Below, one piece after another: positions 33,771 through 42,511 of a DNA stretch of 64,000 nucleotides; the stretch's first letter is position 1; each line of letters opens with the position of its first letter. The position numbers and the translations under genes were made by a program. The DNA is from Streptomyces sp. NBC_01224 (lineage in GTDB: Bacteria; Actinomycetota; Actinomycetes; Streptomycetales; Streptomycetaceae). Under the pieces are notes generated by a model, which searched no databases, was not told the DNA's origin, and saw only the letters and a list, made by a program, of their open reading frames with translations. The DNA is taken from contig NZ_CP108529.1 in NCBI RefSeq assembly GCF_036002945.1, positions 5,451,001-5,515,000 of the forward strand, read 5' to 3'.

Positions 33771-34631
33771 CTAGAACGAGGCGATGACGCGGTCGGCGAG
33801 GATGTAGACGTTCTCCTTGCCGCAGGAGAAGGTCAAGGCGTACGCGCCGGAGACGCCGGAGCCGCCCAGCAGTACCGGGTGCTCACCCGCGAGCAGCGAC
33901 TCGGCGAGGCGCTCGGCCGTCTCGCGGTGGCCGGGGGTCATACAGAGCGTGGTGCCGTCGGCGAAGACGTAGACGTCGAGGGTGCCGAGCGGGCCGGGGC
34001 GCACATCGGCGAGTTCCGTACGGCTGTCGGCGAGCTCTTCGAGGCGGTTCACGGTGCGCTCGTGGTCGGTGACGACCGGGGTCTGCACCGGAACGAAGTC
34101 GGGGTGCGAGGGGTGACGGCGACGGGCCGCGGCCAGCTCGGGGGAGTCCTCGGCGAACTCCGCCGTCTCGGGCAGCTCGGTCATGTCCGCCGGCTCGGCC
34201 AGCTCCGTCAGCTCTTCGAGCGCCTCGGTGGCGTCGAGGTCCATCGCCTCAAGGCCCGCGAAGTCGGCCTGGCGCGGCATGAAGAACGGCGCGTCCTCGC
34301 CGATCCCGGTCAGTCCGCCCAGCAGGGAGGGGGCGTCGGCGGCGTCGCGCGCTTCCTGGGTGGCCCAGAAGGCGCGGGCCTCGGCGAGCTCGCGCTCCCG
34401 CTCCTCGGCGAGTGCTTCGGCCACGGCCGCGCGTATCTCGGCGGCTGGGGTCACGTCGCTGCGGCTCTGCGCCGGCACGGCGGCACCGTGGACGCGGGCC
34501 GCGGTCAGCTCCGTACGAAGGGCCGTGATCTGCTTGCGCAGCCCGTGAGCAGCGTGCAGAGCGGCAGCGCCGACGGCCGTGGCAGCGGCGGTGGTCAGCA
34601 ACAGGGCAAGAGGCATGGCGCTCACTGACAT
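33771..34631 (-). CDS. Membrane-anchored hypothetical protein with acidic linker
   Basis: A 286-residue protein. An N-terminal transmembrane segment (PLALLLTTAAATAVGAAALHA) is followed by a helical, probably coiled-coil stretch (about residues 30-95, rich in Ala/Glu/Arg) and a very acidic linker (about 125-165). A compact C-terminal domain (TLDVYVFADGTTLCMTPGHRETAERLAESLLAGEHPVLLGGSGVSGAYALTFSCG) ends in VYILADRVIASF. The C-terminal domain looks conserved in Streptomyces. No enzyme motif seen. Confidence 0.7.
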   Translation of the reverse strand: MSVSAMPLALLLTTAAATAVGAAALHAAHGLRKQITALRTELTAARVHGAAVPAQSRSDVTPAAEIRAAVAEALAEERERELAEARAFWATQEARDAADAPSLLGGLTGIGEDAPFFMPRQADFAGLEAMDLDATEALEELTELAEPADMTELPETAEFAEDSPELAAARRRHPSHPDFVPVQTPVVTDHERTVNRLEELADSRTELADVRPGPLGTLDVYVFADGTTLCMTPGHRETAERLAESLLAGEHPVLLGGSGVSGAYALTFSCGKENVYILADRVIASF

Positions 34632-34774
34632 ACTCCCGGTTTCAATCGATCCCCCGACTTCCTACCTCAGCTTGTCCTCTACCTGCGCCCGGTGTCAGTG
34701 CATTACGTCACGAATTGGACAGGCCTTTGGGCCTGGGGTTTAACCCTGTTGCGGGTGTGACCTGCGGGAATGAC

Positions 34775-34809
34775 TCTCCCCCAGGAGATAGATCACATCC
34801 TGGGGGAGA
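34775..34809. terminator. 12-bp hairpin between hypothetical and thiolase genes
   Basis: TCTCCCCCAGGA (34775-34786) pairs perfectly with 34798-34809 around an 11-nt loop. It lies downstream of the leftward thiolase gene and its repeats, so it may end that transcript. It is also close to the promoter of the neighbouring leftward gene. Confidence 0.6.
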
Positions 34810-34881
34810 TTCGGTCACGGTCGGGGCTCGGAACCGGCCACGCCGTCGGCCGGGAACCGGCTGACGGCTATGTCAGGGCCG

Positions 34882-35196
34882 GCTCAGCTCAGCCGCTCGG
34901 TCTTGTGGTCGCGTTCGCTTCGCTTCCGCTGCGGGCAGGTGCCGCCTTCGTACCTCAGGCGCCCCCTACCCTCCGCTGCAGCTCAGCTCAGCCGCTCGGT
35001 CTTGTGGTCGCGTTCGCTTCGCTTCCGCTGCGGGCAGGTGCCGCCTTCGTACCTCAGGCGCCCCCTACCCTCCGCTGCAGCTCAGCTCAGCCGCTCGGTC
35101 TTGTGGTCGCGTTCGCTTCGCTTCCGCTGCGGGCAGGTGCCGCCTTCGTACCTCAGGCGCCCCCTACCCTCCGCTGCAGCTCAGCTCAGCCGCTCG
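34882..35196. repeat. Three perfect 99-bp tandem repeats plus a partial fourth at the thiolase 3' end
   Basis: Units 34882-34980, 34981-35079 and 35080-35178 are identical. A fourth, 18-bp partial copy (35179-35196) is the end of the thiolase coding sequence, including its stop. The unit therefore begins with the last codons of the gene and runs into its 3' flank. The unit length is a multiple of three, so open frames run through on several strands, but these are not convincing genes. No spacer structure, so this is not CRISPR. Confidence 0.95.
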
Positions 35197-36401
35197 ATGA
35201 CCATCGCCATGCCCTGGCCGCCGCCCACGCACATGGTCTCCAGGCCGAACTGCTTGTCGTGGAACTGCAGGCTGTTGATCAGTGTGCCGGTGATCCGGGC
35301 GCCGGTCATGCCGAAGGGGTGGCCGACGGCGATGGCGCCGCCGTTGACGTTGACCTTCTCCAGCGGCAGGCCGAGGTCGCGGTAGGAGGGGATCACCTGG
35401 GCGGCGAACGCCTCGTTGATCTCGGCCAGGTCGATGTCGTCGATGGTCAGCCCGGCGCGCTTCAGTGCCTGCTTGCTGGCCTCCACCGGTCCGTATCCCA
35501 TGATCTCGGGGGAGAGGCCGGAGACACCGGTGGAGACGATCCGGGCCAGCGGGGTCAGGCCCAGCTCGCGCGCCTTGGTGTCGGACATGATGACGAGGGC
35601 GGCGGCGCCGTCGTTGAGCGGGCAGCAGTTGCCGGCGGTGACCAGGCCGTCGGGGCGGAAGACCGGCTTCAGGCCCTGCACGCCCTCCAGGGTGACGCCC
35701 GCACGCGGGCCGTCGTCCTTGCTGACGACCGTGCCGTCGGGGGTGGTGACCGGGGTGATCTCGCGCTCCCAGAAGCCGTTCTTGAGGGCTTCCTCGGCGA
35801 GGTTCTGCGAGCGGACGCCGAACTCGTCCATGTCCTGGCGGGTGACGCCCTTGAGCCGGGCCAGGTTCTCCGCGGTCTGCCCCATCGCGATGTACGCGTC
35901 CGGGACCAGGCCGTCCTCGCGCGGGTCGTGCCAGTCGTCGCCGCCCTGCTCGGCGCGGGCCGCGGTGCGGGCCTCGGCGTCGGCGAACAGCGGGTTGTGC
36001 GTGTCCGGCCAGCTGTCCGAGTTGCCCTTCGAGAAGCGGGACACCATCTCGACACCGGCCGAGATGAAGACGTCGCCCTCGCCGGCCTTGATGGCGTGCA
36101 GCGCCATCCGGCTGGTCTGCAGGGAGGACGAGCAGTAGCGGGTGATCGTACAGCCGGGAAGGTGGTCCATCCCCATCTGTACGGCGATGATGCGGCCCAG
36201 GTTGTTGCCCTGCTCGCCGCCGGGAAGGCCGCAGCCGAGCATCAGGTCGTCGATGTCCTTCGGGTCCAGCTCGGGCACCTTGGCCAGCGCGGTCTGGATG
36301 ATCGTGGCGGTCAGGTCGTCCGCGCGCAGGTCCTTCAGCGAACCCTTGAAGGCCCGGCCGATGGGGGAACGGGCAGCAGAGACGATCACGGCTTCGGGCA
36401 T
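35181..36401 (-). CDS. Acetyl-CoA C-acyltransferase (thiolase)
   Basis: A 406-residue thiolase. ATG 36401 is preferred over GTG 36404, with GGAG seven bases upstream. The nucleophilic Cys is in ITRYCSSSLQTSRMA (Cys near residue 89). NEAFAA, GHPFGMTGAR (His) and the second Cys in MCVGGGQGMA complete the active site. The length and DDLTATIIQTALAKVPELD start suit the acetyl-CoA acetyltransferase/FadA group for fatty acid beta-oxidation or acetoacetyl-CoA formation. Its 3' end is embedded in a tandem repeat. Confidence 0.95.
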   Translation of the reverse strand: MPEAVIVSAARSPIGRAFKGSLKDLRADDLTATIIQTALAKVPELDPKDIDDLMLGCGLPGGEQGNNLGRIIAVQMGMDHLPGCTITRYCSSSLQTSRMALHAIKAGEGDVFISAGVEMVSRFSKGNSDSWPDTHNPLFADAEARTAARAEQGGDDWHDPREDGLVPDAYIAMGQTAENLARLKGVTRQDMDEFGVRSQNLAEEALKNGFWEREITPVTTPDGTVVSKDDGPRAGVTLEGVQGLKPVFRPDGLVTAGNCCPLNDGAAALVIMSDTKARELGLTPLARIVSTGVSGLSPEIMGYGPVEASKQALKRAGLTIDDIDLAEINEAFAAQVIPSYRDLGLPLEKVNVNGGAIAVGHPFGMTGARITGTLINSLQFHDKQFGLETMCVGGGQGMAMVIERLS

Positions 36402-36531
36402 CACGCGGCTCCATGAGGGCTGGAAGGCGGGTTCTGGCAGGTGCTGACTTGGAAGTTACCTGTACGTAGGTGCTGGGTCACCGGGCAGCGCATGTGACGC
36501 CGACCTCTTTTCTAAGCGGCCGCTCAGTCGA

Positions 36532-37665
36532 TCAATTGGCGGGCAGGTTGTGCGACTCCCCGTGCGACTCTCCATATGGCTCCTCGGGCGCCTCCTCGTG
36601 CGGCTTCGCGTGCGAATCCCCCTGTGGTTCCCCGAGCGTCTTCGGGGGCGCCTCCCCATGCGTCTCCGGGTGCGGCTGGGGCTCCGTGGCCGCGGGCAGA
36701 CGCCGCCGCCTGCGGTGCTTGAGGAGCGCCCAGGGCGCCCGCGCCCCCGTGACCTCCGTACCGGCTTCCCTGGCCGCCTGGGAGGCCGCCTTGGCCACCG
36801 GCAGCATGTCCTCGCGCCGGGCCCCGTCCAGACGGTCGGACTCCGGCCACAGTCCCAGCACCGCACAGAGCGTGGGCAGGACCGCCATCGCCGCCGTGGC
36901 GTACCCCTCCGCCGACGGGTGGTAGTTGTCCGGACCGAACAGCTCCCGCGGATTCGCCTCGAACTCCGGCCCCAGCAGGTCGCCCAGCGACACCGTCCGC
37001 CCGCCCTGCTCCACCGAACCGATCGTCTGGGCCGCCGCCAGCTGCCGGCTCACCCGCCGGGCCATCCAGCGCAGCGGCTGGTAGACCGGCTCGATCGTGC
37101 CGAGATCCGGGCACGTGCCGACCACCACCTCCGCGCCCGCCGTGCGCAGCCTGCGAACCGCGGTGGTCAGACAGCGCACCGACTGGGTGGCGGGCATCCG
37201 ATGCGTCACATCGTTCGCCCCGATCATGATCACGCAGACGTCGGGCCTATGGGACGGATCGGCGAGCAGCAGCGAGACCTGCCGCTCCAGATCGTCCGAC
37301 CGGGCGCCCGGCTGCGCCACAGTGCGCAGATCCACCGGCCGCTCGGACACCGCCGCCAGCCCCGAGGCGAGCAGCGCCCCCGGTGTCTGCCCGGCCCGGC
37401 GCACCCCCTGTCCGGCCGCCGTCGAGTCACCCAGCAGCCCTAGCCGCAACGGGTCGGCGGGGCCGGTGAACGCCACCCCGTACCGTCCGTCCGCGCTCGG
37501 CGGAACCGGTGCGATACCGCCGCCCACCTGCCGTTTCGCCAGCTGGACCTCCGCCAGCAGTACGCCTACCGCCGCCGCGCCGAGCAGCCCGATGCTGCCG
37601 CCGCCGTAGGCCGCGCCCGCTGCGATCCGCCGTGCCACCCTTGCCCTCGACACAGTCCGGTCCAC
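36532..37665 (-). CDS. SGNH/GDSL-family hydrolase, membrane-anchored
   Basis: A 377-residue protein with an N-terminal hydrophobic segment (AAYGGGSIGLLGAAAVGVLLAEVQ) that is a signal anchor. The SGNH blocks are LGLLGDSTAAGQG (catalytic Ser), MIGANDVTH, and DNYHPSAEGYATAA (catalytic Asp/His). It is probably an extracytoplasmic esterase or lipase. After residue ~300 the tail is basic then low-complexity (repeated GES, HGE, PHEEAPEE units) and likely disordered. Start GTG 37665 has a ribosome site very close; GTG 37653 is the alternative. Confidence 0.88.
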   Translation of the reverse strand: MDRTVSRARVARRIAAGAAYGGGSIGLLGAAAVGVLLAEVQLAKRQVGGGIAPVPPSADGRYGVAFTGPADPLRLGLLGDSTAAGQGVRRAGQTPGALLASGLAAVSERPVDLRTVAQPGARSDDLERQVSLLLADPSHRPDVCVIMIGANDVTHRMPATQSVRCLTTAVRRLRTAGAEVVVGTCPDLGTIEPVYQPLRWMARRVSRQLAAAQTIGSVEQGGRTVSLGDLLGPEFEANPRELFGPDNYHPSAEGYATAAMAVLPTLCAVLGLWPESDRLDGARREDMLPVAKAASQAAREAGTEVTGARAPWALLKHRRRRRLPAATEPQPHPETHGEAPPKTLGEPQGDSHAKPHEEAPEEPYGESHGESHNLPAN

Positions 37666-37793
37666 CTCCTCGTTGCCGTATCGCCGTACATACAGCTAAC
37701 TGCCCCGCAGCGACCGTCGCTCAATCGCTTCGCCCAATCCCGTGCCCGTACGCATACGCTTGCCGCACCATCTCGGAGACCCCGGAGTACACG

Positions 37794-39200
37794 GTGCAAT
37801 TCCACGATTCGATGATCAGTCTCGTAGGCAATACCCCGCTGGTGAGGCTGGGCAGTGTCACGGCCGGCATCCAGGCGACGGTCCTGGCCAAGGTCGAGTA
37901 CTTCAATCCCGGCGGTTCGGTCAAGGACCGCATCGCCCTGCGCATGATCGAGGCCGCCGAACAGAGCGGCGAGCTGCAGCCCGGTGGCACGATCGTCGAG
38001 CCGACCAGCGGCAACACGGGCGTCGGCCTGGCGATCGTCGCCCAGCAGAAGGGGTACAAGTGCATCTTCGTCTGCCCCGACAAGGTGTCCACGGACAAGA
38101 TCAATGTGCTGCGCGCCTACGGTGCCGAGGTCGTCGTCTGCCCGACGGCCGTTGACCCCGAGCACCCCGACTCGTACTACAACGTCTCGGACCGGCTGGT
38201 CCGCGAGACGCCGGGAGCCTGGAAGCCCGACCAGTACTCCAACCCGAACAACCCGCGCTCGCACTACGAGACCACCGGTCCGGAGCTTTGGGAGCAGACG
38301 GACGGGAAGATCACCCATTTCGTCGCGGGTGTCGGCACCGGCGGCACGATCAGCGGCACCGGCCGCTATCTGAAGGAGATCAGCGGCGGCTCGGTCAAGG
38401 TCGTCGGCGCGGACCCGGAGGGATCGGTCTACTCCGGCGGCTCCGGACGCCCGTACCTCGTCGAGGGGGTCGGCGAGGACTTCTGGCCGAGCGCGTACGA
38501 CCGTACGGTCACGGACGAGATCATCGCCGTGTCCGACAAGGACTCCTTCCAGATGACCCGCCGCCTCGCCAAGGAGGAGGGCCTGCTGGTCGGCGGCTCC
38601 TGCGGCATGGCGGTCGTCGCCGCCCTGGAGGTCGCGAAGCGGCTGGGCCCGGACGACGTGGTCGTCGTCCTGCTGCCCGACAGCGGCCGCGGCTACCTGA
38701 GCAAGATCTTCAACGACGAATGGATGGCCGACTACGGCTTCCTGGAGGACACCGGACCGTCCGCACGCGTCGGGGACGTACTCGACCACAAGGACGGCCC
38801 GATCCCGACGCTCGTCCACATGCACCCCGAGGAGACCGTCGGCGAGGCGATCGACGTCCTGCGTGAGTACGGCGTCTCGCAGATGCCGATCGTGAAGCCG
38901 GGCGCCGGCCACCCGGACGTGATGGCCGCCGAGGTCATCGGTTCGGTGGTGGAGCGGGAGCTGCTGAACGCCCTGTTCGCTCAGCGGGCCTCGCTCTCCG
39001 ACCCGCTGGAGAAGCACATGTCGCCGCCGCTGCCGCAGGTCGGTTCCGGTGAACCGGTCGCGGACCTGATGGCGGTGCTCGGCGGCACGAACGCGGCGGA
39101 CGCGGCGATCGTGCTGGTGGAGGGCAAGCCGACGGGCGTCGTCAGCAGGCAGGACCTGCTGGCCTTCCTCGCCAAGGACGCGGCCGCCGGCAAGCCGTAG
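37794..39200 (+). CDS. Cystathionine beta-synthase
   Basis: GTG 37794 has CGGAG upstream. The 468-residue product starts with a PLP fold: NPGGSVKDR (PLP Lys), PTSGNTG, and GVGTGGTISGTGRYLKE for phosphate binding. A pair of CBS domains occupies residues ~335-465 (IPTLVHMHPEETVGEAIDVLREYGVSQMPIV and GKPTGVVSRQDLLAFL). It condenses serine and homocysteine to cystathionine in reverse trans-sulfuration. The CBS pair may bind an adenosyl ligand. No heme-binding N-terminal extension is present. Confidence 0.93.
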   Translation: MQFHDSMISLVGNTPLVRLGSVTAGIQATVLAKVEYFNPGGSVKDRIALRMIEAAEQSGELQPGGTIVEPTSGNTGVGLAIVAQQKGYKCIFVCPDKVSTDKINVLRAYGAEVVVCPTAVDPEHPDSYYNVSDRLVRETPGAWKPDQYSNPNNPRSHYETTGPELWEQTDGKITHFVAGVGTGGTISGTGRYLKEISGGSVKVVGADPEGSVYSGGSGRPYLVEGVGEDFWPSAYDRTVTDEIIAVSDKDSFQMTRRLAKEEGLLVGGSCGMAVVAALEVAKRLGPDDVVVVLLPDSGRGYLSKIFNDEWMADYGFLEDTGPSARVGDVLDHKDGPIPTLVHMHPEETVGEAIDVLREYGVSQMPIVKPGAGHPDVMAAEVIGSVVERELLNALFAQRASLSDPLEKHMSPPLPQVGSGEPVADLMAVLGGTNAADAAIVLVEGKPTGVVSRQDLLAFLAKDAAAGKP

Positions 39201-39286
39201 CCGGCTCGGAGGCCGGGCTTCGCGAAAACGGTACGAGCGCGACACGTACGCGCAGCACCGGCTTAACACGAGTCCGGCAGATTGAT

Positions 39287-39316
39287 GGGTGTCGGCAGGG
39301 AAACCCGCCGACACCC
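39287..39316. terminator. Terminator after cystathionine beta-synthase
   Basis: GGGTGTCGGC (39287-39296) pairs perfectly with 39307-39316, and an inner GGG-AAA-CCC extends the stem after a one-base bulge. Confidence 0.8.
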
Positions 39317-39471
39317 GATACGGCGACACGGACTACGGAGCGGCTCCCGGACCTCCACCGTCGCCAGGACGCGGTGACCGGCCCTGACCCGGACCGTGTC
39401 CCTCGCGGGGACCGCCGTCGTCCCGCCCCCTGGGAAACCGGGGGTGCGGCGGTCCCCGCGATACATCCATG

Positions 39472-39545
39472 TGCGACGGTCATCTGCGCGGACGTCTGCG
39501 ACGGTCATGCGCGCGGACGTCTGCGACGGTCATATGCGCGGACCG
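39472..39545. repeat. 25-bp tandem repeats between convergent genes
   Basis: Three adjacent units (39472-39496, 39497-39521, 39522-39545) share TGCGACGGTCAT...GCGCGGAC, with one or two changes each, and a fourth begins at 39546. They lie in the 404-bp gap between the convergent cystathionine beta-synthase and XRE regulator genes. Nothing else but a terminator is seen there. No protein-coding role is likely. Confidence 0.8.
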
Positions 39546-39604
39546 TGCGACGGGCGAGTGCCTGGCCGGCCGGGTGAGGCGCCGTTCGCGCCCCCGGCGG
39601 CGTC

Positions 39605-40438
39605 TCACCCGGCCGGTGCGGCCGCCCAGCTCGCCAGCAGCGCGATGCGTTCCGCGGTCTCGCTGCCGGGCTCCGGGGTGTAGACCACCAGGGACTGGCC
39701 GGGGTCGCCGGGCACGCCGAGCGTCTCGTACGGGAGGGTCAGCTCGCCCGCGACGGGGTGGTTGATGCGCTTGACGCCGTAGGTCTTCGCCTTCACCTGG
39801 TGATCCGCCCACAGCCGGCGGAAGTCCTCGCTCTTCATGGACAACTCGCCCACCAGTGTGGCCAGTTGCTTGTCATCGGGATGCAGCCCCGCATCCAGTC
39901 GCAGATGTGCGACCGTCTCCGCCGCCACCGCGGCCCACTCCGGATAGAGCTCGCGCGTCGCCGGGTCGAGGAAGACCTGGCGCGGGATGTTCAGTTCCGC
40001 CGGGCGCATCCGCGAGTAGCCGACGACCGCGTCCCCCAGCGCGTTCCACGCCAGTACGTCCATCCGGCGGCCCAGGATGAAGGCCGGGGCCCCGCCGAGC
40101 GTGTCCAGCAGCAGGCGCAGACCGGGGCGGACCCGCTGGGTGGCGGCCGGGGCCGAGGCGCGCGGCCCCGGGCGCGCCACCGTACGCAGATACGTGTGCT
40201 CCGTCTCGTCCAGCTGGAGCACCCGGGCGATCGCGTCGAGCACGGCGTCCGAGACGCTCGGGCCGCGCCCCTGTTCCAGCCGTATGTAGTAGTCGACGCT
40301 CACCCCCGCGAGCTGCGCGACCTCCTCGCGCCGGAGTCCGGGAACCCGCCGTCGGCCGCCGTACGCGTTCAGCCCCACGTCCTCGGGCTGGATGCGGGCT
40401 CGCCGTGAGCGGAGGAAATCACCGAGGTCGCCGTCCAT
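39605..40438 (-). CDS. XRE family transcriptional regulator (MmyB-like)
   Basis: A 277-residue protein. The start at 40438 gives MDGDLGDFLRSRRARIQPEDVG, then the XRE helix-turn-helix VPGLRREEVAQLAGVSVDYYIRLEQGRGPSVSDAVLDAIARVLQL. The C-terminal MmyB-type PAS-like ligand domain follows (ILGRRMDVLAWNALGDAVVGYSRM, HHLRLDAGLHPDD-like stretch, LTLPYETLGVPGDPGQSLVVYTPEPGS). In Streptomyces such regulators are usually divergent from an SDR or other redox gene, as here, and bind fatty-acid-like ligands. It probably represses the neighbouring SDR gene. Confidence 0.92.
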   Translation of the reverse strand: MDGDLGDFLRSRRARIQPEDVGLNAYGGRRRVPGLRREEVAQLAGVSVDYYIRLEQGRGPSVSDAVLDAIARVLQLDETEHTYLRTVARPGPRASAPAATQRVRPGLRLLLDTLGGAPAFILGRRMDVLAWNALGDAVVGYSRMRPAELNIPRQVFLDPATRELYPEWAAVAAETVAHLRLDAGLHPDDKQLATLVGELSMKSEDFRRLWADHQVKAKTYGVKRINHPVAGELTLPYETLGVPGDPGQSLVVYTPEPGSETAERIALLASWAAAPAG

Positions 40439-40485
40439 GACACCGATCGTAGAAGAAGTACGGGCGCCGATCCTGGTACTGGCAG

Positions 40486-40510
40486 ACCCAGGAACAACGC
40501 ATCCCTGGGT
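40486..40510. promoter_or_regulatory. Inverted repeat between XRE regulator and SDR gene
   Basis: ACCCAGG (40486-40492) and CCTGGGT (40504-40510) form a perfect 7-bp inverted repeat with an 11-bp spacer in the 148-bp divergent gap. The position suits an operator for the XRE protein controlling both genes. Binding is inferred. Confidence 0.55.
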
Positions 40511-40586
40511 AGCCGGGCGGCAGCCGCGCAGAGTGGGACCAGGCCCGGGGAAACGCCCCGGTCCTGAGAGCGCAAGGAGTACGGAC

Positions 40587-41348
40587 ATGTCGTACGAGAC
40601 CCTCGCAGGCCGCACCGCCGTGATCACCGGAGCCGCCAGCGGCATGGGCGCCGCGACCGCCCGGCTGCTCGCCGCCCAGGGCGTCAGGGTCGCACTGCTG
40701 GCCCGGCGTGCGGAGCGGCTGGAGGAGCTGGCCGCCACGATCGAGGCGGAGGGTGGTGAGGCGCTCGCCGTCACCGCCGATGTCACCGACCAGGCGTCCG
40801 TGGACGCCGCGGCCGAGCGGGTGCACAGCACGTTCGGGCAGGTGGACCTGGTGGTCAACGCGGCCGGTGTGATGCTGCCGAATCCGGTGGACGAGGGCCG
40901 GACGGACGAGTGGCAGCGGATGATCGACACCAATGTGACGGGCGCCCTGCGGATCATCCGGGCCTTCACATCCGACCTGGTGGCGGCGGCCGCCGACGGC
41001 CGCACCGCGGACCTGGTGAACATCTCGTCCATCGGCGCGCACGTCACGTTTCCCAACTACGCGGTGTACGGGGCGACGAAGGCCGCGCTCACCCACCTGT
41101 CGTCGTCGCTGCGCACGGAGTTCGGACCTCGCGACGTCCGCGTCACGAACATCGAGCCGGGTCTCACCGACACGGAACTGGGCGGCCACATCGACAACGC
41201 CGAGCTGAGCGGGCAGCTCGACGGTATGTTCGACGCGGTCGGGGCACTGTCGAGCGAGGAGATCGCCGACCTCGTGGCCTACGCCACCAGCCGCGCGCGC
41301 CACCTCAACCTGCGCCAGCTGGTCGTGCTGCCCACCCGCCAGGCGTAG
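40587..41348 (+). CDS. Short-chain dehydrogenase/reductase
   Basis: A 253-residue classical SDR. The cofactor motif is TGAASGMG (residues ~14-21), the structural NAAG is in VVNAAGVM, the catalytic Ser in NISSIGAH, and Tyr/Lys in YAVYGATKAAL. ARRAERLEEL after beta-2 suggests NADP preference. The start ATG follows AAGGAG. Divergent from the XRE regulator. The substrate is unknown. Confidence 0.92.
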   Translation: MSYETLAGRTAVITGAASGMGAATARLLAAQGVRVALLARRAERLEELAATIEAEGGEALAVTADVTDQASVDAAAERVHSTFGQVDLVVNAAGVMLPNPVDEGRTDEWQRMIDTNVTGALRIIRAFTSDLVAAAADGRTADLVNISSIGAHVTFPNYAVYGATKAALTHLSSSLRTEFGPRDVRVTNIEPGLTDTELGGHIDNAELSGQLDGMFDAVGALSSEEIADLVAYATSRARHLNLRQLVVLPTRQA

Positions 41349-41379
41349 CGCCCGTGTCCTCGGGCCCGGCCCGCGGCTC

Positions 41380-41799
41380 TCAGTCCTCCCAGTCGGACTC
41401 CGTGCGCCCGGAACGGTGCCGGAACCAGGGCCGGCCGCGGGCGGCGTGCACGGCATTGACGGCGACGATGCCGAGCCAGGCGACGACCAGCCCGCCGGTA
41501 TGGGCGGCCGCGGCGCCGATCGCCGACAGCGGGATGGCCAGGATCAGCGAGATGATCCCGAAGCCGTAGCGCTCGCCGAAGTTCCCCATGGGCTGCGGCG
41601 GGCGCGCACCCCTGGCGACGCTCACCTGCTGCTCGGCGAGATGGCGCCGGACGCGGCGGTCGAGCGTGGTGTCGAGACGTTGCTCGACCTTCTCCAGGAA
41701 CGACTCGACGAGCGCGGACTCGTAATCCGAACCCAGCTCACTACGGGCATGCAGGGTGGCATCGAGCTCGCTCTTGAGCTCAGGGTCACGGGTTTCCAT
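41380..41799 (-). CDS. Small integral membrane protein
   Basis: A 139-residue protein. The N-terminal half is charged and helical (ELDATLHARSELGSDYESALVESFLEKVEQRLDTTLDRRVRRHLAEQQ), suggesting a coiled coil or amphipathic helix. Two membrane helices follow (FGIISLILAIPLSAIGAAAA and GGLVVAWLGIVAVNAVHAA), then a basic tail. The layout is common in Streptomyces and has no assigned function. The start at 41799 has only a weak ribosome site. Confidence 0.75.
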   Translation of the reverse strand: METRDPELKSELDATLHARSELGSDYESALVESFLEKVEQRLDTTLDRRVRRHLAEQQVSVARGARPPQPMGNFGERYGFGIISLILAIPLSAIGAAAAHTGGLVVAWLGIVAVNAVHAARGRPWFRHRSGRTESDWED

Positions 41800-41920
41800 G
41801 TCTTTTACGGTACGAATCGGGAGCGCTCCGGGCAGTGGGGCTAACCCCCCTCTTTGGACCGGTGCGGCCGATGGGGGCGGAGTCACGACGGGGGTGCGGC
41901 CGCTGCCAAAAAGTAGTCCG

Positions 41921-41944
41921 TAACATCCGGGACCGCCGGAGCGT
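41921..41944 (+). promoter_or_regulatory. Possible ECF-type promoter of the sigma factor gene
   Basis: A GTAAC-type -35 (AAC at 41922-41924) and CGT (41942-41944) are separated by 17 bp, the usual architecture of ECF sigma promoters. It lies about 50 bp upstream of the start codon, consistent with autoregulation. Confidence 0.35.
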
Positions 41945-41992
41945 GTTCATGGCGAGAGCGTTTCTTGGGCGCGATGAACGGACGGGGGGACG

Positions 41993-42511
41993 ATGCCGAC
42001 GGGGCACGAGGATTTCGACGCGTTCTACACGGCTACGGCCAAGCGCCTGGTTGCCACGGTTTACGCCATGACCGGCGATCTGGGCGAGGCGGAGGACGCG
42101 GTGCAGGAGGCATATGTGCGGGCCTGGCAGCGATGGGACCGGCTGGCACGCGACGGCGATCCGCTGCCCTGGGTGCGGACGGTGGCCATCCGGCTGGCGA
42201 TCAGTACGTGGCGAAGGGCGCGCAACCGGGTGCGGGCGCACTTCCGGCACGGGCCGCCCGAGGAACTGCCAGGCCTCTCCGTGGACCGGGTGGCGTTGGT
42301 CGGGGCGCTCGGCGAGCTGAGCGCCGAGCAGCGGCAGGTCGTGGTCCTGCACCATCTGCTGGATCTCCCGGTGGAAGAGGTGGCGCGCGAGGCGGGAGTG
42401 TCGAACGGCGCAGTACGGACCCGGCTCCACCGGGCCCGCAAGATCCTCGGCGAGCGGCTCGCCGAGACCATAGTCACTGCCGGGCGAGTGGAGGGCGTTC
42501 ACCATGGCTGA
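41993..42511 (+). CDS. ECF RNA polymerase sigma factor, SigE family
   Basis: A 172-residue sigma-70 factor with regions 2 and 4 only. Region 2: FDAFYTATAKRLVATVYAMTGDLGEAEDAVQEAYVRAWQRWD. Region 4: LGELSAEQRQVVVLHHLLDLPVEEVAREAGVSNGAVRTRLHRARKIL. This matches the actinobacterial SigE-family (not S. coelicolor SigE itself). It overlaps the next gene by 8 bp, so they form an operon. It should direct RNA polymerase to a small regulon, likely held by the downstream membrane protein. Confidence 0.92.
   Translation: MPTGHEDFDAFYTATAKRLVATVYAMTGDLGEAEDAVQEAYVRAWQRWDRLARDGDPLPWVRTVAIRLAISTWRRARNRVRAHFRHGPPEELPGLSVDRVALVGALGELSAEQRQVVVLHHLLDLPVEEVAREAGVSNGAVRTRLHRARKILGERLAETIVTAGRVEGVHHG

Noticed and set aside
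34882..35196. Repeats as a possible CRISPR array
   Set aside because: Units are directly abutting and identical with no spacers, and no cas gene is nearby.
34770..36416. Plus-strand frame with three identical 33-residue repeats
   Set aside because: It is created by the 99-bp DNA triplication running into the antisense of the thiolase gene; the composition is that of an antisense shadow.
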